Below are positions 1-4,057 of a DNA stretch of 5,706 nucleotides, one piece after another. Location: the NCBI GenBank assembly GCA_036260075.1, contig DATAAM010000139.1, positions 1 through 5,706 on the forward strand, in the 5' to 3' direction. Source of the DNA: DATAAM01 sp036260075. Lineage in GTDB: Bacteria; Actinomycetota; Acidimicrobiia; Acidimicrobiales; JAHWLA01. The notes beneath the pieces were generated by a model that saw only the letters and a program-made list of their open reading frames with translations, was not told the DNA's origin and ran no database searches. The position numbers and the translations under genes were made by a program. Every line of letters begins with the position of its first letter. Position 1 is the first letter of the stretch.

Positions 1-372
1 GTCGTCACCGGCCTGGAGCACGTGAGCCTGCCGTACCACCTCGACGCCGTGAAGCAGGCGGCGGGCCGCCTCGCGCTCCGCTACCGCAGCGAGATGGAGG
101 CGCGGGTGCGGGCGCTGGTGGAAGAGCGCGAGCGCATCTCCGCCCGGTTGGGCGAGCTGCCCGTCGACACGTGGCCGTCGGAGTCGAACTTCGTGCTGTT
201 CCGTCCCCGCCGGCGGCCGGGCGGCGAGGTGTGGCAGGCGCTGCTCGACCGGTCGGTCCTCGTGCGCAACTGCTCCACGTGGCCCAGACTGGAGGGGTGC
301 CTGCGGGTCACCGTCGGCACGCCCGAGGAGAACGACGCCTTCCTCGACGCGCTCACCGAGGTGCTCGCATGA
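1..372 (+). CDS. hisC: Histidinol-phosphate aminotransferase, C-terminal 123 residues (5' end outside window)
   Basis: HisC is a PLP-dependent class I/II aminotransferase that converts imidazole-acetol phosphate and glutamate to histidinol phosphate and 2-oxoglutarate in the cytoplasm. The reading frame is open from the first base, so the gene begins upstream. The visible part is the C-terminal small domain. It shows SLPYHLDAV (fragment residues 9-17), SNFVLFR (62-68), the block VLVRNCSTWPRLEGC (86-100) and then LRVTVGTPEEND (101-112). The last two are typical of HisC, and the Arg in LRVTVG is the family's substrate-binding arginine. The PLP lysine lies upstream and cannot be checked. The TGA stop overlaps the hisB ATG (ATGA), which suggests translational coupling. 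Other class I/II aminotransferases are possible in principle, but the motif set and the following hisB make HisC nearly certain. Confidence 0.95.
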   Translation, partial: VVTGLEHVSLPYHLDAVKQAAGRLALRYRSEMEARVRALVEERERISARLGELPVDTWPSESNFVLFRPRRRPGGEVWQALLDRSVLVRNCSTWPRLEGCLRVTVGTPEENDAFLDALTEVLA

Positions 373-965
373 ACCCCCGTGTCGCCAGTCGCTCCCGAGC
401 GACCAAGGAGACCAGCATCGACATCAGCCTCGACCTCGACGGGTCGGGCCAGGCCACCGCCGACACCGGGCTGCCGTTCTTCGACCACATGCTGAGCCAG
501 ATCGGCCGCCACGGCGGCTTCGACCTCACCGTGGTGGCCAAGGGCGACCTCGAAGTCGACCAGCACCACACCGTGGAGGACGTGGCCCTCCTCCTGGGCG
601 AGACGCTGGCCGAAGCGCTGGGCGACAAGGCGGGCATCCGTCGGTTCGCCTCCATCGCGCTGCCGCTCGACGAGGCGCTGGTCGACGTGGCCCTCGACCT
701 CTCCGGCCGTCCGTATCTCGTGTACGAGGTGCCGCTGCCGCCGGACTCCCGCGACCTGGGCACACCGTCGTTCGACCCCCAGATGGCCGAGCACTTCTGG
801 CAGTCGTTCGCCACCGCGGCGGCCGTGACGCTGCACCTGCGCCTGCGCAGCGGCCGCAACACGCACCACATCCTCGAGGCCTGCTTCAAGGGCGTGGCCC
901 GCTGCCTGCGCGACGCCGTGCGCGTGGAGGGCAGCGACGTGCCGTCCACCAAGGGGACGCTGTGA
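369..965 (+). CDS. hisB: Imidazoleglycerol-phosphate dehydratase (monofunctional, 198 aa)
   Basis: HisB is a Mn-dependent dehydratase that converts imidazole glycerol phosphate to imidazole-acetol phosphate, the substrate of HisC. The family's metal and substrate motifs are all present: FFDHML (residues 37-42), DQHHTVED (64-71), RNTHHILEACFKG (163-175) and the C-terminal STKG (193-196). The length matches the monofunctional enzyme; no histidinol-phosphatase domain is fused as in E. coli. The ATG at 369 is chosen because it gives the usual short N-terminus before the RATKETSI segment, overlaps the hisC stop as ATGA, and follows GAGGTG (358-363) at 5 nt. The same frame stays open upstream to 171 with non-HisB sequence inside hisC, which is a shadow. 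The stop overlaps the GTG of hisH. Confidence 0.98.
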   Translation: MNPRVASRSRATKETSIDISLDLDGSGQATADTGLPFFDHMLSQIGRHGGFDLTVVAKGDLEVDQHHTVEDVALLLGETLAEALGDKAGIRRFASIALPLDEALVDVALDLSGRPYLVYEVPLPPDSRDLGTPSFDPQMAEHFWQSFATAAAVTLHLRLRSGRNTHHILEACFKGVARCLRDAVRVEGSDVPSTKGTL

Positions 966-1576
966 TCGCCGTCCTCGACTACGGCATCGGCAACCTGCGC
1001 TCGGCGCAGAAGGCGCTGGAGAAGGTGGGCGCCGACGCCCGCCTCGTCACGACGCCGGAGGACGCGGAGGGCGCGTCCGGCGTGGTGCTGCCGGGGGTCG
1101 GCGCCTTCGGGCGGTGCATGGAGGCGCTGCGGGCGTCGGGCCTCGACCGGGTGGCCGTCGACGCCGTCGCCGCGGGCACGGCCTTCCTCGGCGTGTGCGT
1201 GGGCATGCAGATGCTGTACCTCTCGTCGGAGGAGAACCCCGACGTGCGGGGCCTGGCCGTGCTGCACGGCATGGTGCGGCGGCTGCCCGACGGCGTGAAG
1301 CGCCCGCAGATGCAGTGGAACATGTTGAAGCGGGTCGGCCGCCGCTCCCGCCTGCTCGAGGGCCTCGACGACGAGCCGTGGGTCTACTTCGTCCACTCCT
1401 ATGCACCCGACGCCACCGACGACGTGGTCGCCACGTGCGACTACGGCGGGTCGGTGGTGGCCGCCGTGGAGCGGGAGAACGTCATGGCCACGCAGTTCCA
1501 CCCCGAGAAGTCGGGCGCCGTGGGCCTGGCCCTGCTGGCCAACTTCGTGAAGGTGGCCGAGGGCGCACCGGTCTGA
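962..1576 (+). CDS. hisH: Imidazole glycerol phosphate synthase, glutamine amidotransferase subunit (204 aa)
   Basis: HisH is a class I glutaminase. It releases ammonia from glutamine and passes it through the HisF barrel, where PRFAR is converted to imidazole glycerol phosphate and AICAR. The catalytic triad is visible: Cys79 in GVCVGMQ, and His180 and Glu182 in QFHPEKS. The oxyanion-strand motif PGVG is at 44-47 and the N-terminus DYGIGNL is typical. The motif usually written PHMGWN reads PQMQWN here (residues 115-120); the Trp and Asn are kept, but the usual His and Gly are both Gln. The GTG start gives the family's normal N-terminus, overlaps the hisB stop (GTGA) and follows AAGGGG (951-956) at 5 nt. 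Its partner hisF lies one gene downstream. Confidence 0.98.
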   Translation: MIAVLDYGIGNLRSAQKALEKVGADARLVTTPEDAEGASGVVLPGVGAFGRCMEALRASGLDRVAVDAVAAGTAFLGVCVGMQMLYLSSEENPDVRGLAVLHGMVRRLPDGVKRPQMQWNMLKRVGRRSRLLEGLDDEPWVYFVHSYAPDATDDVVATCDYGGSVVAAVERENVMATQFHPEKSGAVGLALLANFVKVAEGAPV

Positions 1577-2298
1577 TGGACCTGTACCCGGCCATCGACA
1601 TCCGGGGCGGCCGCTGCGTGCGACTCCTGCAGGGCGACTACGACCGGGAGACCGTCTACGGCGACGACCCCGTGGCCGTGGCGAAGGGCTACGAGGCGGC
1701 CGGCGCGCCCTGGGTGCACGTGGTCGACCTCGACGCCGCCCGCACCGGCCGGCCCGAGAACCGCGCCGTCGTGGCCGCGGTGGCGGGCGCCGTGGCCGTG
1801 CCCGTGCAGGGCGGTGGCGGGGTCCGCTCGGAGGAGTCGGCCGAGGCGCTGCTGGCGGCGGGCGTGCGTCGGGTGGTGATCGGCACCGCCGCGCTGGCCG
1901 ACCCGCCGTTGGTGCGGCGGCTGGCGGCGGCGTGGCCCGGCCGCATCGCCGTCGGCATCGACGGACGGGGCGGCGAGGCCGCCGTGCACGGGTGGACGGA
2001 GGGCAGCGGCGTGTCGGTGCTCGACGCCGTGGCGCAGTTCGAGGACGCGGGCGTGGCCGCCGTGGTCGTCACCGACATCGGGCGCGACGGCACGCTGGCG
2101 GGGCCCGACGTCGACGGCTTGGCCGCTGTGCTGGAGCGCACGTCGATCGACGTGATCGCGTCCGGCGGCGTCGGCTCGCTCGACGACCTGCGGGCGCTGG
2201 CCACCCTGCCGCTGGCCGGCGTGATCGTGGGCAAGGCGCTGTACGAGGGCGTGTTCACGGTGGAGGAGGCGATCGCCGCGTGCGCGCCGTCCGCGTGA
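1576..2298 (+). CDS. hisA: ProFAR isomerase (HisA, classical type rather than PriA; 240 aa)
   Basis: HisA is a TIM-barrel isomerase that converts ProFAR to PRFAR by an Amadori rearrangement, giving HisF its substrate. Asp8 in PAIDIRGG and Asp129 in VGIDGR are the two catalytic carboxylates. VTDIGRDGT (165-173) and IASGGVGSLDDLR (194-206) form the second phosphate-binding half of the barrel. Many Actinobacteria carry PriA, which also performs the TrpF reaction. This protein instead has LLQGDYDRETVYG (17-29) and VQGGGGVR (77-84), which look like ordinary HisA. Its HGW (138-140) has His where PriA has the Arg of RGW. I therefore read it as monofunctional HisA; the family assignment is firm, the specificity is inference. 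The ATG shares one base with the hisH stop (TGATG). The 3' end overlaps hisF. Confidence 0.96.
   Translation: MDLYPAIDIRGGRCVRLLQGDYDRETVYGDDPVAVAKGYEAAGAPWVHVVDLDAARTGRPENRAVVAAVAGAVAVPVQGGGGVRSEESAEALLAAGVRRVVIGTAALADPPLVRRLAAAWPGRIAVGIDGRGGEAAVHGWTEGSGVSVLDAVAQFEDAGVAAVVVTDIGRDGTLAGPDVDGLAAVLERTSIDVIASGGVGSLDDLRALATLPLAGVIVGKALYEGVFTVEEAIAACAPSA
2262..2269 (+). promoter_or_regulatory. Strong ribosome binding site for hisF, inside hisA
   Basis: GGAGGAGG lies 10 nt before the GTG at 2280. It is the strongest Shine-Dalgarno match seen at any junction in this window. It decides the hisF start in favour of 2280 over the later in-frame GTG at 2295. Because it sits within hisA codons, ribosomes finishing hisA would pass over it, which fits coupled or independently boosted HisF synthesis. 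Confidence 0.75.
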
Positions 2299-3038
2299 TC
2301 CCGTGCCTCGACGTCGACGCGGGCCGCGTCGTCAAGGGCGTCAACTTCCTCAACCTGCGCGACGCGGGCGACCCCGTGGAGCTGGCCGCCCGCTACAACG
2401 ACGAGGGCGCTGACGAGCTGGTGTTCTACGACATCACGGCGTCGGCCGAGGCCCGGGGGATCATGGTCGACGTCGTGCGGCGCACGGCCGAGGAGGTGTT
2501 CATCCCCCTGACGGTGGGCGGCGGCGTGCGCACGCTGGAGGACGCCCGCAACCTGCTGCGCGTGGGTGCCGACAAGGTGAGCGTCAACACCGCCGCCGTG
2601 GCCCGGCCCGAGCTGGTGGCCGAGCTGTCCCACGAGTTCGGGGCCCAGTGCGTGGTGGTCGGCATCGACGTGCGCCGGGTGGCGGGCGGCTTCGAGGTCT
2701 TCACCCACGGGGGGCGCAAACCCACGGGGCTGGACGCGATCTCCTGGGCGGTCGAGTGCGAGCGGTTGGGCGCAGGCGAGGTCGTTCTCAACTCCATGGA
2801 CCGCGACGGCACCAAGGACGGCTTCGACCTCGAGCTCACGCGGCAGGTGAGCGAGGCGTGCAACCTGCCGGTGGTGGCGAGCGGCGGGGTCGGCACCCTC
2901 GACCACTTCGTCGAAGGTGCCGTGGAGGGCAAGGCCGACGCCGTGCTGGCGGCGTCCGTCTTCCACTACGGGGAGCTCACCGTCCGCCAGGCGAAAGAGC
3001 ACCTGGCCGACGCGGGCGTCACCGTCCGGCCCGCCTGA
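2280..3038 (+). CDS. hisF: Imidazole glycerol phosphate synthase, cyclase subunit (252 aa)
   Basis: HisF is the TIM-barrel cyclase half of the HisH-HisF complex. It uses ammonia delivered by HisH to turn PRFAR into imidazole glycerol phosphate plus AICAR. Starting at GTG 2280 puts the catalytic aspartates at Asp11 (RVIPCLDVDAGRVVKGVNF) and Asp130 (VVGIDVRR), exactly the numbering of the well-studied Thermotoga enzyme. Other family motifs are FYDITAS (49-55), TVGGGVRT (78-85), LNSMDRDGTKDGFD (170-183) and VVASGGVGTLDHF (198-210). A later GTG at 2295, which makes a GTGA overlap with the hisA stop, would delete the conserved Arg5 and shift this numbering, so it is disfavoured. The gene overlaps hisA by 19 nt. 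It ends the first coupled block; the structured intergenic region begins 5 nt after its TGA. Confidence 0.98.
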   Translation: MRAVRVIPCLDVDAGRVVKGVNFLNLRDAGDPVELAARYNDEGADELVFYDITASAEARGIMVDVVRRTAEEVFIPLTVGGGVRTLEDARNLLRVGADKVSVNTAAVARPELVAELSHEFGAQCVVVGIDVRRVAGGFEVFTHGGRKPTGLDAISWAVECERLGAGEVVLNSMDRDGTKDGFDLELTRQVSEACNLPVVASGGVGTLDHFVEGAVEGKADAVLAASVFHYGELTVRQAKEHLADAGVTVRPA

Positions 3039-3043
3039 TACGT

Positions 3044-3095
3044 CAGCGCCCCCGGCCTGCCACAGCCGAGGGCGCTGTGCCGGGGGGAACCGGCA
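3044..3095. repeat. 52-bp twin-hairpin repeat, copy 1
   Basis: This copy is identical over 52 bp to 3162-3213 and in the same orientation. The first half folds as CAGCGCCC (3044-3051) with GGGCGCTG (3070-3077), then after one mismatch CGGC (3053-3056) with GCCG (3065-3068), closing an 8-nt loop. The second half is TGCCGG (3078-3083) with CCGGCA (3090-3095) around a GGGGAA loop. It starts 5 nt after the hisF stop, so it would be in the hisF 3' UTR and could stabilise the mRNA end or assist termination. No T-run follows either hairpin, so it is not a classical intrinsic terminator. It resembles REP-type elements in size and shape, but family membership cannot be shown from one locus. Confidence 0.9.
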
Positions 3096-3128
3096 ACCGT
3101 GGTCACTCCGAACAAGTCACGAGGGCAC

Positions 3129-3153
3129 GCGGAATGCCGGGTCGCATGTCCGC
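3129..3153. repeat. Bulged hairpin between the two 52-bp copies
   Basis: GCGGAATGC (3129-3137) pairs with GCAT (3144-3147) plus TCCGC (3149-3153) around a 6-nt loop, leaving only G3148 bulged. That gives nine base pairs. The rest of the 66-nt spacer (3096-3161) shows nothing further that I can support. A chance hairpin is possible in such GC-rich DNA. Confidence 0.45.
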
Positions 3154-3161
3154 TGACGAGA

Positions 3162-3213
3162 CAGCGCCCCCGGCCTGCCACAGCCGAGGGCGCTGTGCCG
3201 GGGGGAACCGGCA
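3162..3213. repeat. 52-bp twin-hairpin repeat, copy 2
   Basis: This is the second perfect copy, 118 bp downstream of copy 1. The same two hairpins form at 3162-3195 and 3196-3213. In the first, A3161 could add one further pair with T3196, which copy 1 lacks (T at 3043). Flanks differ between the copies on both sides, apart from a loose similarity of the bases just upstream, so the 52 bp looks like the duplicated or inserted unit. The lack of any mismatch suggests recent copying, gene conversion or selection on the sequence. Confidence 0.9.
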
Positions 3214-3216
3214 GTC

Positions 3217-3269
3217 CCGAGGACGGGGGGCGTCCTCGGATTCGTTCGTTCGACCTTTGAACGGACGAG
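3217..3269 (+). terminator. Two adjacent hairpins; weak candidate transcription terminator
   Basis: The first hairpin is a perfect 9-bp stem, CCGAGGACG (3217-3225) with CGTCCTCGG (3231-3239), closing a GGGGG loop. One base later TTCGTTCGTTC (3241-3251) pairs with GAACGGACGAG (3259-3269) around a 7-nt loop, with 11 pairs including two G-U. The segment after the first stem (ATTCGTTCGTT) is T-containing but not a true U-tract, and it is itself used by the second stem. These could end the his transcript or act as leader structure of the following block. The direction is assumed from the flanking genes. Confidence 0.4.
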
Positions 3270-3298
3270 ACCCCCGCTCGGTTCACGAACTTGTCCCA

Positions 3299-3311
3299 CG
3301 GGGAGCGTCCG
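3299..3311. repeat. 13-bp direct repeat, left copy
   Basis: CGGGGAGCGTCCG recurs exactly at 3372-3384, 73 bp downstream. The pair brackets the 38-nt inverted repeat at 3311-3348. The right copy carries the probable ribosome binding site of the GroES-like gene; this left copy is not followed by a gene start. Confidence 0.7.
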
Positions 3312-3348
3312 GAGGCCTTACGGTCCGCTGAGCGGACCAAACGCCTCC
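3311..3348. repeat. 38-nt imperfect inverted repeat upstream of the GroES-like gene
   Basis: GGAGGC (3311-3316) pairs with GCCTCC (3343-3348), TT (3318-3319) with AA (3340-3341), and GGTCCGCT (3322-3329) with AGCGGACC (3331-3338). The inner part, 3322-3338, is a perfect 17-bp palindrome around G3330, with a tight loop if it forms in RNA. It ends about 40 nt before the GroES-like start, so it could be a dimeric repressor operator or a leader hairpin. No T-run follows it. It matches neither the CIRCE nor the HAIR consensus as I know them. Confidence 0.7.
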
Positions 3349-3366
3349 ACCCGTGCCTGCCAGCGG

Positions 3367-3383
3367 GGACGCGGGGAGCGTCC
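3367..3383 (+). promoter_or_regulatory. Probable ribosome binding site held in a small hairpin
   Basis: GGACGC (3367-3372) pairs with GCGTCC (3378-3383) around the loop GGGGA (3373-3377). The best Shine-Dalgarno candidate for the GroES-like gene, GGGGAG (3373-3378), therefore lies in the loop and first stem base. It is 11 nt before GTG 3390. This supports 3390 as the start and raises the possibility that ribosome access depends on structure. The 13-bp direct repeat (3372-3384) overlaps the site. Confidence 0.4.
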
Positions 3384-3384
3384 G
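3372..3384. repeat. 13-bp direct repeat, right copy
   Basis: This is an exact copy of 3299-3311. It includes the GGGGAG that probably serves as ribosome binding site, and ends 5 nt before the GTG at 3390. Confidence 0.7.
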
Positions 3385-3385
3385 C

Positions 3386-3391
3386 TACCGT
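3386..3391 (+). promoter_or_regulatory. Weak -10-like hexamer before the GroES-like gene
   Basis: TACCGT fits the TANNNT form of actinobacterial -10 elements. Transcription from it would begin near 3398, giving a leaderless mRNA at the GTG at 3399. No -35 match sits at the right distance (about 3363-3368 reads GCGGGG), and the hexamer overlaps the alternative GTG at 3390. I record it as a possibility only. Confidence 0.15.
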
Positions 3392-3725
3392 GCCGGGCGT
3401 GGCCGCGCACGAGCACAAGCAGCCGATCACCATGCTCACCGATCGCGTGCTGGTGCAGATCCCGCAAAACGAGGGCGAGCGCCGGTCCCGATCGGGCATC
3501 CTGATCCCGGCCACCGCGCAGGTCTCGAAGCGACTGGCGTGGGCCGAAGTCGTGGCCGTGGGGCCCCACGTGCGCAACATCAAGCCGGGAGACCAGGTGC
3601 TGTTCAATCCGGAGGACCGCTACGAGGTCGAGGTCCGCGGCGACGAGTACCTCATCCTGCGCGAGCGCGACATCCACGCGGTGGCGTCCGAGCGCATCGA
3701 CGGCGGCACGGGGCTGTACCTGTGA
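3390..3725 (+). CDS. GroES-like co-chaperonin paralogue (Cpn10 family, about 111 aa)
   Basis: The protein belongs to the GroES/Cpn10 family, whose members cap the GroEL chamber. Visible features are MLTDRVLVQ (residues 15-23), a mobile-loop region (about 24-47) carrying the hydrophobic tripeptide ILI (37-39) in the place of E. coli IVL, AEVVAVG (52-58), KPGDQVLFNP (65-74) and EYLILRERDIHAV (86-98). Compared with E. coli GroES (97 aa), the stretch between AVG and the PGD motif is 6 residues rather than 15, so the roof beta-hairpin is largely missing. A charged tail ending in TGLYL extends past the usual end. It is probably a second GroES-type gene rather than the main groES, since no groEL follows. 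Start choice is uncertain: GTG 3390 has a Shine-Dalgarno, GTG 3399 would suit leaderless translation, and ATG 3432 begins at the conserved core. The stop overlaps hisI as GTGA. Confidence 0.85.
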   Translation: MPGVAAHEHKQPITMLTDRVLVQIPQNEGERRSRSGILIPATAQVSKRLAWAEVVAVGPHVRNIKPGDQVLFNPEDRYEVEVRGDEYLILRERDIHAVASERIDGGTGLYL

Positions 3726-4057
3726 TCGACGCCGTGCAGTTCAACGCCGACGGCCTGGTGCCGGCCATCGCCCAGGACCGGGCCACGGGCACCGTCCTCA
3801 TGCTGGCGTGGATGAACGAGGCCACCCTGCGGGAGACGCTGGAGACGCGCCGCATGGTCTACTGGTCGCGCTCGCGCAACGAGCGGTGGGCCAAGGGCGA
3901 CACCAGCGGCGACGTCCAGCGGGTCGTGGAGGCCCGCTACGACTGCGACGGCGACGCGCTGCTGTTCGTGGTGGAACAAGAGGGCAAGGGGGCGTGCCAC
4001 ACCGGGGAGTTCAGCTGCTTCTTCCGCACGTTCGAGTCGGGTGCGACGGCCGAGTAG
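3722..4057 (+). CDS. hisI: Phosphoribosyl-AMP cyclohydrolase (monofunctional, 111 aa)
   Basis: HisI hydrolyses the adenine ring of phosphoribosyl-AMP to give ProFAR, the substrate of HisA; it is a dimeric Zn/Mg enzyme. The conserved features run in order: MLAWMNEATL (27-36), YWSRSRNERWAKGDTSG (47-63) and DCDGD (74-78). GACHTGEFSCF (90-100) follows. Asp74, Asp76 and Asp78 are the expected Mg ligands, and Cys75, Cys92 and Cys99 the Zn ligands. The protein stops right after this domain, so there is no fused HisE pyrophosphohydrolase and a separate hisE is expected. GTG 3722 is chosen because it gives the normal N-terminus and a GTGA overlap with the GroES-like gene; a GGGG run (3710-3713) is a weak ribosome binding site. 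The 3' end overlaps trpE by 17 nt. Confidence 0.97.
   Translation: MIDAVQFNADGLVPAIAQDRATGTVLMLAWMNEATLRETLETRRMVYWSRSRNERWAKGDTSGDVQRVVEARYDCDGDALLFVVEQEGKGACHTGEFSCFFRTFESGATAE

Larger units (their letters stand above)
3039..3389. other. Structured intergenic region with many inverted repeats, no credible gene
   Basis: This 351-nt stretch separates the hisF block from the GroES-like/hisI/trpE block. Open frames cross it on both strands, but none has a recognisable protein or a good ribosome binding site, and several are only tails of shadow frames. I see no tRNA, no His-codon run of a leader peptide, no CIRCE or HAIR heat-shock operator and no U-rich intrinsic terminator. It does contain a chain of inverted repeats at 3044-3077, 3078-3095, 3129-3153, 3162-3195, 3196-3213, 3217-3239, 3241-3269, 3311-3348 and 3367-3383. 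These are annotated individually. Possible roles are the end of the his transcript, a 5' leader of the next block, a non-coding RNA, or a pile of REP-like elements. Confidence 0.85.

Noticed and set aside
2280..2298. Possible frameshift joining hisA and hisF
   Set aside because: Both proteins are complete with their normal ends, and hisF has its own strong ribosome binding site, so this is an ordinary gene overlap.
1689..3002. A long minus-strand open frame across hisA and hisF
   Set aside because: It is a shadow of two confirmed genes, has no recognisable domain, and has no plausible ribosome binding site or operon context.
3044..3213. CRISPR array
   Set aside because: There are only two repeats, each 52 bp with a 66-nt spacer, which is outside the normal repeat and spacer sizes; no cas genes are in the window.
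3117..3299. A 60-codon minus-strand frame in the intergenic region
   Set aside because: It reads through the second 52-bp repeat and adjoining hairpins, shows no recognisable features, and has no clear start signal.
2648..3331. A plus-strand frame running from hisF into the intergenic region
   Set aside because: Its first part is an out-of-frame reading of hisF, and the rest reads through both hairpin repeats; the translation is low-complexity R/G/P-rich sequence.
3039..3389. Histidine or tryptophan attenuator with a leader peptide
   Set aside because: Although hairpins are abundant, no short open frame with a run of His or Trp codons was seen, and no U-tract follows the stems.
3217..3399. 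CIRCE or HAIR heat-shock operator in front of the GroES-like gene
   Set aside because: Neither the TTAGCACTC-N9-GAGTGCTAA form nor the CTTGAGT-N7-ACTCAAG form is present; the inverted repeats here differ in sequence and spacing.
3722..4057. HisI-HisE fusion
   Set aside because: The protein ends soon after the CHTGEFSCF motif and the next frame is trpE, so no pyrophosphohydrolase domain follows.
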